From positions 62,001 to 126,000 of the forward strand of contig CAWKNX010000016.1 of NCBI GenBank assembly GCA_963851085.1: DNA of 64,000 nt. The letters are read 5' to 3'. Of this stretch, positions 8,518 to 18,013 are shown piece by piece. The notes beneath the pieces are model-generated. The model ran no database searches. It had not been told where the DNA came from and saw only the letters and a program-made list of their open reading frames with translations. Positions within the stretch are counted from its first letter, which is position 1. Each line of letters opens with the position of its first letter. The position numbers and the translations under genes are program-made. Source of the DNA: DATFVJ01 sp963851085 (lineage in GTDB: Bacteria > Actinomycetota > Actinomycetes > Streptosporangiales > Streptosporangiaceae).

Positions 8518-9082
8518 GCGAGAACTCTTCTCTCCGTAGGGGTACCGGGCGCTCACAGGGGACACCTGTCATGCTCCGGAGTTTGTCCCGGGCGCCGAAG
8601 CCAGGCTACCAGACCGCCACCCTGATCACGCACGAGCCAGCGGACCGTCACCTGAACGTGCCGCAGCGGACCGGATCAGGTTGTGGGCGTGGCCGGTGGC
8701 GGCAGAACGGCCGCGGACGGCGCGCCGGGTGACACGGCCGTTGGTGCGGCCTCCGGTGGCTCCGGTGACGGCGCCCGGGCGGCTTCTCCGCAGATGGCGC
8801 ACCCGAAGACGGCACTCCGGACCGCACTACCGCAGACGACACGTCTGGAGACTGCGCCCCAGACGGCGTGGGCGCAGAGGACACATCAGGTGACGGCGCC
8901 CCGGGCGCAACCGCGGCAGACGGCGCACCCGATGACGAGCGCCCCGGGCGGCACTGCCGGGGGTGCGGGCAAAGTCTGGGGAGGCGGAGCCGACGGCGGG
9001 CCGCTTGGCGAGCCCGCGGCGGCGGGATGCGCTGGCCCGATGCCCGCGACTGGTGCCGCGACCACCTCAGTGCCTGCCGGGG

Positions 9083-12043
9083 TCAACGCGGCGGCAGCGG
9101 GCGCGCCGTCTTCGCCTGGCGTGGCCTGCCGACGCCGCCTGCGGCGGCCCGTCGGCCGCCCCTCCGCGTGCGCCGTAGATCCGTCGGCGCCCTCCGGCGC
9201 GGCGCCAGCACCTGCACCTGTGTCGGTATCGGTATCGGTATCGGCAGCGCCGCTGTCACCTCGGGCACCACCGTCACCACGGGCACCAGCCGATCACCAC
9301 GGGCACCACCGTCACCACGGGCACCACCGTCACCACGGGCACCACCGTCACCACGGGCACCACCGTCACTGCCGGTGCCGTTGTCACTGCCGGTACCGCC
9401 ACCGGTGTCGTCGCCAGCGATCACGGGCCCACCGCCGCGGCGCCTGCTGTTGTCACCACCGTTGCCCCGCGCGCGCCCCTTAGCGCCCGGGCCCCTGCTA
9501 TCGCCCTGACCCCTGCCGTCGTCCTGGCTCTTCGTATCGTCCTGGCTCTTGGTATCGCCCTGGCTCTTCGTATCGCCCTGGCTCTTGGTATCGCCGCTTC
9601 TGCCGCCACCCCGGCCGGCCTGGGGCCGCTTGCCGGCGGCCGCGTCGAGCAGATCCAGGGACACGTGCAGACCACGGCCATTGCAGCACTCACACGGCTC
9701 GGAGAACGCCTCTAGCAGCCCCGAGCCAACGCGCTTACGGGTCATCTGCACAAGTCCGAGCGACGTGACCTCGGCGACCTGGTGCTTGGTCCGGTCACGG
9801 GCCAGGCATTCGAGCATCCGCCGCAGCACGAGCTCGCGATTGCTCTCCAGAACCATGTCGATGAAGTCGATGACAATGATGCCGCCGATGTCGCGCAGCC
9901 TGAGCTGACGGACGATCTCCTCGGCCGCCTCAAGGTTGTTGCGGGTGACCGTCTCCTCCAGGTTCCCGCCCTGGCCGGTGAACTTACCCGTGTTGACGTC
10001 GATCACGGTCATCGCCTCGGTGCGGTCGATGACCAGCGATCCGCCGCTCGGCAGCCACACCTTCCGCTCCAGTGCCTTCGCGAGCTGCTCGTCGATCCGG
10101 TAACTGGCGAACACGTCGGCGTCGCCGTCCCACCTCCGGAGTCGTTCGGCTAGATGGGGTGCGACGTAGCGGACGTACTCGTTCACCGTGTCCCAGCCGT
10201 CATCACCGGCCACGACAAGCTCGCTGAAGTCCTCGTTGAAAATGTCCCTGACCACCCGGATGGTCAGGTCAGGTTCGCTGTACAGCAGCTCTGGCGGGCT
10301 CGCCGACGCCGCCTTGCGCTCGATGTTCTCCCACTGCGCGGCCAGCCGCGCGACGTCGCGGGCAAGCTCCTCCTCGCCGGTTCCCTCGGCGGCGGTCCTT
10401 ACGATGACGCCGCCGTTTTCCGGCGTGACCTTCTTGAGTATCTGCTTCAGGCGCGTGCGCTCGGTAACAGGAAGCTTGCGGCTGATCCCCGTCATGGACG
10501 CGCCGGGCACGTAGACCAGGTACCGGCCGGGCAGGCTCACCTGGTTGGTCAGCCGCGCGCCCTTGTGGCCCACCGGGTCCTTGGTGACCTGGACAAGCAC
10601 CGACTGCCCGGACTTGAGCACCATCTCGATCCGCTTGGGCTGCCCCTCCAGCCCGCTGGCGTCGAAGTTGATCTCCCCGGCATACAGCACGGCGTTGCGG
10701 CCCTTGCCGACATCGACGAAGGCAGCCTCCATCGAGGGGAGCACGTTCTGCACCTTGCCGAGATAGATGTTGCCGGCCATGGACTGGTGGCTCGCCCGGT
10801 CCACGTAGTGCTCGACAAGCACACCGTCTTCGAGCACCGCGATCTGGATGCGCTCACCCTTCTGGCGCACGAGCATGACCCGCTGGACGGCCTCGCGGCG
10901 GGCGAGGAACTCGGACTCGCTCAGGACCGGCGGGCGCCTGCGGCCCGAATCCCTGCCCTCGCGGCGGCGCTGCTTCTTCGCCTCGAGCCGGGTCGAGCCC
11001 TTGACCGACTGCACCTCGTCGCGGTCGGCCGTGCCAGCCGCGCGCGGCTCGCGCACATGCACCACAGTGTTCGGCGGATCGTCAGCGCCCGTGGCGGGCA
11101 CCGGCTCGGCGTCCCCCGCACCGCCGCGGCGCCTCCTGCGGCGCCTGCGGCGGGTGGCCGCGCTCTCGCCGTCGCCGTCGGCTCCGTCGGGTTCTGAACC
11201 GTCATCGCGCTCGCCGCCAGGGGTACCGGCCTGCGCCGCGGCGGGCTCAGCCGCCTGCTCCTGGCCATCCTGCGCTCGTGCCCCCCTGGACCTGCGCGTC
11301 CTTGTGGTCCCGCTCTTCGCCTCGCCGGTCGCTGTCCCCGTGGCCTCGGTGCCGGGCGCGCCGCCAGGAGCGCCCGGGCTGCCCGGTGCGCTGCCTTCCC
11401 CGCCCGCGTCCTCAGGCGCGGCCGCCTCGCGATCCTTGCCCGCACCGCCCCGCCTCCTCGAGCGGGTGGATCGCGGCGGCTCGGCCGGTGCGGCGACGCC
11501 GTTTGGCGCCTCGGCGGCCGGTTCCTCGCCCGCAGCCCCGATGCGCTTGCGGGCCTGCCCGTGCTGGTCGTGGGCATCGCGGTCGCCGCGGCCACCTGGG
11601 GCGGCAGCGGAAGCAGCGACTCTGCCGCCAGCGTCGGTCCCTGAATCAGCCGGACCTTGGGCATCGCTGCCCCCCGCGGCGCCTTCGCCGACGTCGGAAC
11701 CCTTGCCGCGGCCGCGGCCGCCGCGGCGCCTTCGCCTGCGGACGCCGCCCGCGCCGTCGTCGTCCGCATCGGGTTCGTTCGCAGTGCCGTCTTCGTCGCC
11801 GCCCGTTACGGCGGGCACCACCGGCGGAGGCTGGAAGATGACCTGTGGTGGCTGGAAGGTCGCGGCAGGCACAGGTGATACCGGCGCCGCGGCGGCCGGC
11901 CCCGACGCCTGCCCAGCGGCTGGCTGCTGGGCTACTGGTGGAACAGCCGACGCCGCCGGCGGCTCCCGGTCCGCGGCCACCCCGCCTGAGCCGGCCGGTT
12001 CGTCGTTGTCACGTTCTCTGTTGTCAAGCTCGGTTTCGAGCAT
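9083..12043 (-). CDS. rne: Ribonuclease E/G family endoribonuclease
   Basis: A 986-residue RNase E/G. Residues 1-380 are an acidic/basic disordered arm typical of actinobacterial RNase E, with RRRRRR blocks. The catalytic region starts near VMLVRQKGERIQIAVLEDG, followed by the S1 domain (MAGNIYLGKVQNVLPSMEAA), the DNase-I-like segment with TGGIIVIDFIDM-type metal site (RDIGGIIVIDFIDM) and the zinc-link CECCNGRG. The tail contains GDTKSQ and GARGDG repeats. At about 9290 one 18-base repeat copy is 20 bases long; after it the annotated frame turns atypical (LVPVVTVVPEVTAALPIP). The alternative frame gives a normal-looking tail (GRRRRRRQATPGEDG) ending at 8886. The start is supported by GGGAG about 10 bases upstream. 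Confidence 0.93.
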   Translation of the reverse strand: MLETELDNRERDNDEPAGSGGVAADREPPAASAVPPVAQQPAAGQASGPAAAAPVSPVPAATFQPPQVIFQPPPVVPAVTGGDEDGTANEPDADDDGAGGVRRRRRRGGRGRGKGSDVGEGAAGGSDAQGPADSGTDAGGRVAASAAAPGGRGDRDAHDQHGQARKRIGAAGEEPAAEAPNGVAAPAEPPRSTRSRRRGGAGKDREAAAPEDAGGEGSAPGSPGAPGGAPGTEATGTATGEAKSGTTRTRRSRGARAQDGQEQAAEPAAAQAGTPGGERDDGSEPDGADGDGESAATRRRRRRRRRGGAGDAEPVPATGADDPPNTVVHVREPRAAGTADRDEVQSVKGSTRLEAKKQRRREGRDSGRRRPPVLSESEFLARREAVQRVMLVRQKGERIQIAVLEDGVLVEHYVDRASHQSMAGNIYLGKVQNVLPSMEAAFVDVGKGRNAVLYAGEINFDASGLEGQPKRIEMVLKSGQSVLVQVTKDPVGHKGARLTNQVSLPGRYLVYVPGASMTGISRKLPVTERTRLKQILKKVTPENGGVIVRTAAEGTGEEELARDVARLAAQWENIERKAASASPPELLYSEPDLTIRVVRDIFNEDFSELVVAGDDGWDTVNEYVRYVAPHLAERLRRWDGDADVFASYRIDEQLAKALERKVWLPSGGSLVIDRTEAMTVIDVNTGKFTGQGGNLEETVTRNNLEAAEEIVRQLRLRDIGGIIVIDFIDMVLESNRELVLRRMLECLARDRTKHQVAEVTSLGLVQMTRKRVGSGLLEAFSEPCECCNGRGLHVSLDLLDAAAGKRPQAGRGGGRSGDTKSQGDTKSQGDTKSQDDTKSQDDGRGQGDSRGPGAKGRARGNGGDNSRRRGGGPVIAGDDTGGGTGSDNGTGSDGGARGDGGARGDGGARGDGGARGDRLVPVVTVVPEVTAALPIPIPIPTQVQVLAPRRRAPTDLRRTRRGGRRAAAGGVGRPRQAKTARPLPPR
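9255..9600. repeat. 18-bp in-gene repeats in the rne tail
   Basis: Two arrays of 18-base units lie in the 3' part of rne. One, around 9261-9372, encodes Gly-Ala-Arg-Gly-Asp-Gly repeats; the other, around 9520-9600, encodes Asp-Thr-Lys-Ser-Gln-Gly repeats. One unit at about 9283-9300 has two extra bases and shifts the frame. Confidence 0.85.
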
Positions 12044-12075
12044 CCGGGCAATCTCCCGTCAGGCTCCCGGGCACG

Positions 12076-12100
12076 AGCGGCTTCCGCTGCGGAAGCCGCT
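12076..12100. terminator. Hairpin upstream of rne
   Basis: AGCGGCTTCC and GGAAGCCGCT are perfect 10-base arms around a 5-base loop, 33-57 bases upstream of the rne start and after the DUF2344 gene stop. It may terminate the upstream unit or act in the rne 5' leader; the sequence cannot decide. Confidence 0.5.
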
Positions 12101-12186
12101 GCGCCGCGCAGGAGCAAATCGTCTGCGCTGGCCGGTGGTGCGCCACTCTGATGGGCCGCACCATCGGCGTTTGGCCTCGTCATTCG

Positions 12187-13023
12187 TCACGGGCCCATCG
12201 AGTCGGGGGCTGGCGCACCACCCGCTGCGGCGCCGCCGTGTGCGGTGCCGTAGCCGGCTGTTGCGCTGCCGGCCGCCCCAGGCTCGGAGAGCCCACCGGC
12301 CGCCGCGCCGAGTGGCCCCTGCGCCAGCCGGGTCACCAGTGGCGGTGACAGCGGCGCGAGGCCAGCCACTTGACGCAGCGCGGCCAGAACGTCGTCAGGT
12401 CGAACAGCAGGTGTCATGTGCCGAACAACCATTCGAAGTATGGCACATCCACCCGTTACCGAGTCTACGGCACGCCGGTCGGGCTCCAGCGTGACGACCG
12501 CCGCACGGGCATCGACGTGCCGGATTCCCTTGGCGGTGAGCCTTTCCACCTCCACCTGGCTGGCGGCCATGAACTCGCGGCACGCCGCGGCCACCACGTC
12601 GTCCCGCTCGCCGGGCAGCGTCACGCGCCACTCAGATACCTGCAGGTCGTCAGTCAAACTGCCGGCCCGCACCTCGGCGACGTCGAGCACGTCGAGCACG
12701 TCGAGCCCGGCGGGCAGTGCGGCGTCGAGCCGGTCGCGGACATCGCCCGGTGCGCACGGCGACGTCAGGCCGATCTCGAAATACTCCGCCTCGCTCGCGA
12801 CGCCTGTCGGCACCGCGCCGGCGTAGGAGATCTTCGGATGCGGGGTGAACCCGGCTGAGAAAGCGACGGGCAGCCCCGTCCTGCGGGCGGCCCGTTCGAT
12901 GGCACGCGCCACGTCCCGATGGCTCGCGAATCGCAGCCGACCCCGCTTGGCGAACCGCACCCGCAGCCGCTGCACGGGCGGCTGCGGCGGCGGACCGGGC
13001 GGAACCGGCTTTGACCGGCTCAT
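12187..13023 (-). CDS. DUF2344 / TIGR03936 radical-SAM-linked protein
   Basis: A 278-residue protein with the family core LRVRFAKRGRLRFASHRDVA near residue 20, then PVAFSAGFTPHPKISYAGA and a later ASEAEYFEI. The family is always linked, by adjacency or fusion, to the TIGR03960 radical SAM protein, as here: the start codon directly abuts the stop of the upstream radical SAM gene. The biochemical role is not established; an RNA-modification link has been suggested from context with rne. The last 50 residues are Gly/Ala-rich and variable. Confidence 0.9.
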   Translation of the reverse strand: MSRSKPVPPGPPPQPPVQRLRVRFAKRGRLRFASHRDVARAIERAARRTGLPVAFSAGFTPHPKISYAGAVPTGVASEAEYFEIGLTSPCAPGDVRDRLDAALPAGLDVLDVLDVAEVRAGSLTDDLQVSEWRVTLPGERDDVVAAACREFMAASQVEVERLTAKGIRHVDARAAVVTLEPDRRAVDSVTGGCAILRMVVRHMTPAVRPDDVLAALRQVAGLAPLSPPLVTRLAQGPLGAAAGGLSEPGAAGSATAGYGTAHGGAAAGGAPAPDSMGP

Positions 13024-15027
13024 CTAGGCAAGGCTTTCCCGCCCGGCGCGCCCGGCCGGCGCGCCAGGGCCGCCGGCGCCTGCGGGTCGCGGCTGGCCCA
13101 CGAGCGTCAGCGGGAGCAGGGTGACCCCGGTCGGGCCCTGCTGAATCTCGGTGCCCATGGTCGGGCAGACGCCACAGTCGTAGCAGGCGGTCCACCTGCA
13201 GTCCTCGACTTCGGATGCGCCCGCTGGGTCGACGGCATCCTCCCAGTCCTGCCACAGCCACTCACGGTCGAGCCCGGCGTCAAGATGGTCCCAGGGCAGC
13301 ACCTCGACATACCCGCGCTCCCTGGTGGTGTACCACGCGAGGTCGACAGGCTCGCCCGCGAGCGCTTCCGCCGCGCACCGCTCCCACCGGTCGTAGCTGA
13401 AGTACTCGCTCCACCCGTCGAAACGGCCGCCGTCCTCCCACACGGCCCTGATCACCTTGGCGACCCGCCGGTCGCCGCGGGCGAGCAGGCCCTCGACGAT
13501 CGAGGGCTTGCCGTCGTGGTACCTGAAACCGATGCTGCGCCCGTAACTGGGATCGCTGCGCAGTGCGGAGCCGAGCGCGGCGAGGCGCCGGTCCACGGCC
13601 GAAGCGTCGCACTGCGCCGCCCACTGGAACGGCGTGTGCGGCTTGGGCACGAACGCGCCGATCGAGACGGTGCAGCGGATGTCACGCCGCCCGGTCGCCT
13701 CCCGGCCGGCCTGGATCACCTGGCGGGCGAGGCCGGCGATGGCGAGCACGTCCTCGTCCGTCTCGGTAGGCAGACCGCACATGAAGTAGAGCTTCACCTG
13801 CCGCCAGCCACTGGAGTAGGCAGTGGTCACCGCGGCGATCAGGTCCTCCTCGGTGACCATCTTGTTGATCACCTTGCGCATCCGCTCAGAACCGCCCTCG
13901 GGCGCGAACGTCAGCCCGGACCTGCGGCCGTTCCTGCTCAGCTCGTTGGCGAGGGTGACGTTGAAGGCGTCAACCCGGGTGGAGGGCAGCGACAGGCCGG
14001 TGTTCGTACCCTCGTACCTGTCGGCGAGGCCCTTGGCGATCTCGTTGATCTCGCTGTGATCGGCGCTGGACAGCGATAGCAGGCCGACCTCCTCGAAACC
14101 GGTCGCGCGGATACCCGCTTCCACCATGTCGCCGATGGTGGTGATGCTCCGCTCCCGCACCGGGCGCGTGATCATTCCCGCCTGGCAGAACCGGCAGCCG
14201 CGGGTGCAGCCGCGGAAGATCTCGACACTGCTTCGCTCGTGCACTGACTCGGCGACAGGGACGATGGGCTTGCGCGGGTACGGCCACTCGTCCAGGTCCA
14301 TGACGGTGTGCTTGGCGACCGTGCGCGGCACGCCACGGCGATTCGGCACCACCTGCTCGATCCGCCCGTCCGGCAGGTACGCCACGTCGTAGAACTTCGG
14401 CACGTACAGCTGCGCACCGCCAGCGAGCCTGGCGAGCAGACCATCCCGCCCGCCCGGCCGGCCCGCCCGCTTCCACTCCCTGATCAGGTCGGTGATAGCC
14501 AGCGCGGCCTGCTCGCCGTCACCGAGGACCGCGCCGTCCAGGAAATCGGCGATCGGCTCGGGGTTGAACGCGGCGTGCCCGCCCGCGAGCACCAGCGGAT
14601 GGCCCGGTCCGCGGTCCGCGGCGGTGAGCGGTATCCCGGCCAGGTCGAGCGCGGTGAGCAGGTTGGTGTAGCCAAGCTCGGTCGCGAGGCTGACGCCGAG
14701 GACGTCAAATTCGCCGACCGGCCGGTGCGCGTCGACGGTGAACTGCGGAATCTGGTGCTCTCGCATGAGCGCCTCCAGATCCGGCCAGACGCTGTAGGTC
14801 CGCTCGGCCAGCACGCCGTCCCGCTCGTTGAGGACCTCGTACAGGATCTGGACGCCCTGGTTCGGCACCCCGACCTCGTACGCGTCCGGGTACATCAGCG
14901 CCCACCGCACCTCGGCGCCATCCCAGTCCTTGACGGCCGAATTGAGCTCGCCGCCCACGTACTGGACAGGTTTGCGCACACGAGGGAGCAGCGGCTCCAG
15001 CCGTGGGTAGACCGACTCCACCGGCAC
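13024..15027 (-). CDS. TIGR03960 family B12-binding-domain/radical SAM protein
   Basis: A 667-residue radical SAM protein. The N-terminal half has a B12-binding-like fold (VRWALMYPDAYEVGVPNQG, VLGVSLATELGYTNLL, PLVLAGGHAAFNPEP). The radical SAM cluster motif is CTRGCRFCQ at about residue 280, followed by SSADHSEI and LTFAPEGGSERMRKVINK. C-terminal cysteines (CRWTACYDCGVC) could bind a second metal centre. It forms a transcriptional unit with the DUF2344 gene and is followed by rne, as in most actinobacteria. The substrate is unknown. Confidence 0.92.
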   Translation of the reverse strand: MPVESVYPRLEPLLPRVRKPVQYVGGELNSAVKDWDGAEVRWALMYPDAYEVGVPNQGVQILYEVLNERDGVLAERTYSVWPDLEALMREHQIPQFTVDAHRPVGEFDVLGVSLATELGYTNLLTALDLAGIPLTAADRGPGHPLVLAGGHAAFNPEPIADFLDGAVLGDGEQAALAITDLIREWKRAGRPGGRDGLLARLAGGAQLYVPKFYDVAYLPDGRIEQVVPNRRGVPRTVAKHTVMDLDEWPYPRKPIVPVAESVHERSSVEIFRGCTRGCRFCQAGMITRPVRERSITTIGDMVEAGIRATGFEEVGLLSLSSADHSEINEIAKGLADRYEGTNTGLSLPSTRVDAFNVTLANELSRNGRRSGLTFAPEGGSERMRKVINKMVTEEDLIAAVTTAYSSGWRQVKLYFMCGLPTETDEDVLAIAGLARQVIQAGREATGRRDIRCTVSIGAFVPKPHTPFQWAAQCDASAVDRRLAALGSALRSDPSYGRSIGFRYHDGKPSIVEGLLARGDRRVAKVIRAVWEDGGRFDGWSEYFSYDRWERCAAEALAGEPVDLAWYTTRERGYVEVLPWDHLDAGLDREWLWQDWEDAVDPAGASEVEDCRWTACYDCGVCPTMGTEIQQGPTGVTLLPLTLVGQPRPAGAGGPGAPAGRAGRESLA

Positions 15028-15118
15028 TGCTCCCCCTCGCGGCGTTCCGTTATTGGGACGTGACCCAGCCTATAAGCGACAGGAACCCTGCGACGCGCTC
15101 GCCACCGTTACGCGGGCG

Positions 15119-15172
15119 CGGCATTATCCCGAACGGCTGCGCGGCATTATCCCGAACGGCTGCGCGGCAAGA
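15119..15172 (+). repeat. Direct duplicate of an AACGGCTGCGCGG motif
   Basis: The word GCATTATCCCGAACGGCTGC occurs twice head to tail. Related words occur at 17783, 26294, 28757, 28892, 40361, 59900 (inverted) and 60030, making this a dispersed intergenic motif. Confidence 0.7.
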
Positions 15173-15266
15173 CCCCCCGTGTCCCGCGGGTCCTTGGCCT
15201 GCTGCCCGGCCCCAGCCTGGCAACGCCCGGTCGTCCACTGACCCGCTGCCGTGCGTGGCGCCCTTA

Positions 15267-15419
15267 CAGAGCCCGCCCCCTTGCAGAGCCCGCCCTCTTG
15301 CAGAGCCCGCCCTCTTGCAGAGCCCGCCCTCTTGCAGAGCCCGCCCTCTTGCAGAGCCCGCCCTCTTGCAGAGCCCGCCCTCTTGCAGAGCCCGCCCTCT
15401 TGCAGAGCCCGCCCTCCCT
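15267..15419. repeat. 17-bp minisatellite, nine copies
   Basis: CAGAGCCCGCCCTCTTG repeats with an exact 17-base period from 15267 to 15403. All three frames are read in turn without stops. It lies directly beyond a 70-bp element that has an inverted relative at 17947-18013. Confidence 0.92.
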
Positions 15420-15479
15420 ATGGGGGCGTTGCCCTACTGCTGATTTTTTCAGGCTGTCAAGGGCTGCGGGGGGGGTGAA
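15408..15479 (-). repeat. 70-bp dispersed element, copy A
   Basis: On the minus strand it reads TTCACCCC, CTTGACAGCCTG, ATCAGCAGTAGGGCAACG, CCCCC, GGGAGGGCGGGC and then runs into the 17-bp array. It matches copy B at 17949-18013 on the opposite strand over nearly all of this length. TTGACA followed 18 bases later by TAGGGC resembles a housekeeping promoter (inference). Confidence 0.7.
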
Positions 15480-15700
15480 CGCCGTTCCGGGGATAACGGG
15501 GCCTGGGATAACCGGTCTGTGGATAACCGGCCGCCGCCAAGTCGGCGGAATCGGGCCTGATCGGCTGCCCGGCGGGCGTCTCTTCGGGGGTGGGGTGCCA
15601 GGCAGGCGTCCTCGAGCACTCTTCAGGGGTCAGGTGCCCGATTTGTCGGATCTGCCAACTGTATGGATCTCGTGCGGCTCCGTGGCAACGCCCAGTTTCA

Positions 15701-15749
15701 TGATCGCGGTATTCTTCCGGCGGTATTCGCGGCAAAGTTACCGCGATCA
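15701..15749. repeat. 49-bp imperfect palindrome, copy 2
   Basis: Left arm TGATCGCGGTATTCTTCCGG, right arm GCAAAGTTACCGCGATCA; related to copies at 4200 and 30749. The rest of 15480-15840 shows three GGATAACCGG-like words near 15491-15530 and no gene. Confidence 0.85.
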
Positions 15750-15843
15750 TGAGGTGGAACGCCGATCGGGCCGGGCGTGGTTCCGCGCGGTGGGCTCGAG
15801 AGTGGCGATCATGGTTCACGGCACTGGCCGGGCCCTCCACCAC

Positions 15844-15985
15844 GCTGGCCGGGCGCGCGGCCCATGCGCTAGCCGGGCGCAGCCCACGGCGCTGGCCGGG
15901 CGCGCGGCCCATGCGCTAGCCGGGCGCAGCCCACGGCGCTGGCCGGGCGCGCGGCCCATGCGCTGGCCGGGCGCAGCCCACGGCG
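15844..15985. repeat. 47-bp tandem repeat, three copies
   Basis: Units starting GCTGGCCGGGCGCGCGGCCC at 15844, 15891 and 15938 stop about 25 bases before the end of the ECF sigma gene. Confidence 0.9.
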
Positions 15986-16009
15986 CCTGGCGGCCGCTGC
16001 GTGCGGCAG

Positions 16010-17269
16010 TTATGTCGCCAGGCTGTTGAGGCGGGCGGCGAGGAAGTCGCGCTCGACGGCGTTCTCCGTGAGCAGCAGCGCCTCCTCGTAGGCCTGCCGC
16101 GCTTCTTCGCTGCGGCCGAGGCGGCGCAGAAAGTCGGCGCGGGCGGAGGACAGGTAGCCGTAGCCCGCGAGTTGCGGCTCCGCGGCGAGCGCATCGAGTG
16201 CGGCAAGCCCTGCCTCGGGCCCGCTCGCGAGGCCGACCGCGACGGCCCGATTGAGTGCCACCACAGGTGACGGCCAGATCTGGACGAGCAGGTCGTAGAG
16301 CGCGACGACCTCACACCAGTCGGTGTCCTGCCAGGTCGGCGCCTCAGCGTGGACTGCGGCGATCGCTGCCATCAGCGCGAACCGGCCGGGCGGCCTGCGC
16401 CGCAGCGCCTCGCGTACGAACGCGATCCCTTCGCTGATCGCCTGCCGGTCCCATTTCGCACGGTCCTGCTCGTCAAGCAGCAGCAGGCGGCCTTCCGCCC
16501 CGACGCGCGTGGCGCTCCTCGCGTCGGTGAGCAGGATCAGCCCGAGCAGGCCGGCCACGTCGGCGTCCGCCGGCAGCAGCGAGCGCAGCATTCTGGCCAG
16601 GTCGAGTGAGCGCTCCACCAGGTCGCGGCGGACAAGGTCGTCGCCCGCAGGTGCGGTGTGCCCGGTCGTGAAGAGCAGGTGCACGACGGTGAGGACGGCG
16701 TGGATCCGCGCGGGCAGCTCCGCGGCTGAGGGGACCCGGTAGGGAATCCGGGCCGCCGCGATCTTCTTCTTCGCGCGGGTGATCCGCGCCGCCATGGTCG
16801 TTTCGCTCACCAGGAAGGCGCGCGCCACCTCTGCCGTGGTCAGGCCGCACAGCAGCCGCAGCGTCAGCGCCACCTGCGCCTCCGGCGCGATGGCCGGGTG
16901 GCAGCAGGTGAAGATCAGCCGCAGCCTGTCGTCCGCCACCTCGTGCGGGGTGGCATCGCCAGGACCCTGGTCCACCTGCTCTTCGAGCAGCAGCGGCAGT
17001 GAGCGGCGCAGCGTGGTGTCACGGCGCAGCAGGTCCAGGCCGCGGCGCCGGGCGACGGTCGTGAGCCACGCACCTGGGTTGGCGGGCACGCCGCGCGATC
17101 CCCACGTGGCCAGGGCTCGCGCGTACGCGTCCTGCACGCACTCCTCGGCGAGGTCGAGGTCGCGCGTGACGCGCACCGTCGCGGCGAGCACAAAGGCCCA
17201 CTCGCGACGGTGCGCGTCCGCGACCGCGGCGGCAACGGATGAGTCCGCGGTCACGTGGGTGTCGGTCAA
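16010..17269 (-). CDS. ECF42-type RNA polymerase sigma factor
   Basis: A 419-residue extracytoplasmic-function sigma factor. Sigma-2 lies at residues 20-85 (LDLAEECVQDAYARALATWG, then NPGAWLTTVARRRGLDLLRR). Sigma-4 lies near residues 125-175 (LTLRLLCGLTTAEVARAFLV, TMAARITRAKKKI). The remaining C-terminal 230 residues are a helical TPR-like extension (LNRAVAVGLASGPEAGLAAL) that characterises the ECF42 group, which lacks a classical anti-sigma factor and is encoded beside DGPF proteins. Start is a TTG overlapping the stop of the DGPF gene, so the two are translationally coupled. Its regulon is unknown. Confidence 0.92.
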   Translation of the reverse strand: MTDTHVTADSSVAAAVADAHRREWAFVLAATVRVTRDLDLAEECVQDAYARALATWGSRGVPANPGAWLTTVARRRGLDLLRRDTTLRRSLPLLLEEQVDQGPGDATPHEVADDRLRLIFTCCHPAIAPEAQVALTLRLLCGLTTAEVARAFLVSETTMAARITRAKKKIAAARIPYRVPSAAELPARIHAVLTVVHLLFTTGHTAPAGDDLVRRDLVERSLDLARMLRSLLPADADVAGLLGLILLTDARSATRVGAEGRLLLLDEQDRAKWDRQAISEGIAFVREALRRRPPGRFALMAAIAAVHAEAPTWQDTDWCEVVALYDLLVQIWPSPVVALNRAVAVGLASGPEAGLAALDALAAEPQLAGYGYLSSARADFLRRLGRSEEARQAYEEALLLTENAVERDFLAARLNSLAT

Positions 17270-17613
17270 TCGAACGTCCGGATCGGACGCACTTCGACAC
17301 CACCGAACGGCGTGGGGACCTGCTTGGCCACGGCGATGGCCTCGTCCAGGTTGGCGGCTTCGATCAGGTAGTAACCGCCGAGCGCTTCCTTCGTCTCGGC
17401 GAAGGGCCCGTCAGTGACGGCGAAGCCGCCAGCGGAGTCCTTGCGGATCGAGGTGGCGGTGCCGGTCGGCTGGAGGGCATTGCCGCCGCGCAGCGCGGCG
17501 GAGTTGTTCTCGCCGAACGCCATGTGTTCCTTGTAGAGCTGGTCCCCCGCCTCCTGGCTGGCGCCAGCCCAGGCGGCCTCGTCTTCATAGAGAAGGATCA
17601 GGTATTGCGCCAT
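17266..17613 (-). CDS. DGPF (YCII-related) protein, ECF42 partner
   Basis: A 115-residue protein beginning MAQYLILLYEDEAAW and containing the diagnostic FAVTDGPFAETKEALGGYYL, then EAIAVAKQVPTP and VEVRPI. ECF42 sigma factors are typically encoded next to one or more DGPF proteins of unknown activity. Start ATG at 17613 has GGAAGG 8 bases upstream; the open frame to 17745 is not needed. It is the first gene of the two-gene unit. Confidence 0.92.
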   Translation of the reverse strand: MAQYLILLYEDEAAWAGASQEAGDQLYKEHMAFGENNSAALRGGNALQPTGTATSIRKDSAGGFAVTDGPFAETKEALGGYYLIEAANLDEAIAVAKQVPTPFGGVEVRPIRTFD

Positions 17614-17782
17614 CGCGCGCCTTCCTTTCTGTCTCGTCTGTCTCGCCCGTGCCGTGCGCCGGGCTCTCATTCGCCGTCCACTACTCCCGACGAGTGGCGT
17701 GCGCCGGGATCGACAGCGGCCAACGGAAAATCGCCGCGCCCCCACGGCGGCGGTTCACCCGATGAGCGGGTCGAACAACCAC

Positions 17783-17803
17783 GATCCTTAACGGCTGCCG
17801 CGG
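17783..17803 (+). repeat. Dispersed TTAACGGCTGCCGCG motif
   Basis: GATCCTTAACGGCTGCCGCG, about 170 bases upstream of the DGPF start. Variants lie in other intergenic regions (26294, 40361, 60030). The surrounding 17614-17945 has no recognised gene. Confidence 0.6.
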
Positions 17804-17946
17804 ATACGGCAACCACCAGTGCGGAGATTCCCTGGGAGGCACCCGTTCATGGACCGCAACTGGCACCGCCGTAGCCGCTGCCGCGGCCTTGCGCAACTGG
17901 GGCTGTGGATAACCACCCGTTCGCGGCGCGCCATGCACAGATTCTG

Positions 17947-18013
17947 CTTCACCCCTGCCCCAGCTCTTGACAACATGCCAAGATCAGCAGTGGGGCAGCG
18001 CCCCCCTGGGAGG
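17947..18013 (+). repeat. 70-bp dispersed element, copy B
   Basis: Reads TTCACCCC, CTCTTGACAACATGCC, AAGATCAGCAGTGGGGCAGC, GCCCCC, GGGAGGGCGGGC, then runs into a 19-bp array. It is the inverted counterpart of copy A at 15408-15479; the two face outward around the ECF42/DGPF genes. Confidence 0.7.

Noticed and set aside
8566..8885. Possible additional gene between rplU and rne.
   Set aside because: Frames here contain SPDVSSA-like repeats that seem to be a further broken tail of rne; no start signal or domain.
10848..12494. Very long plus-strand frame opposite rne.
   Set aside because: Shadow of the GC-rich rne N-terminal arm, with no recognisable domain.
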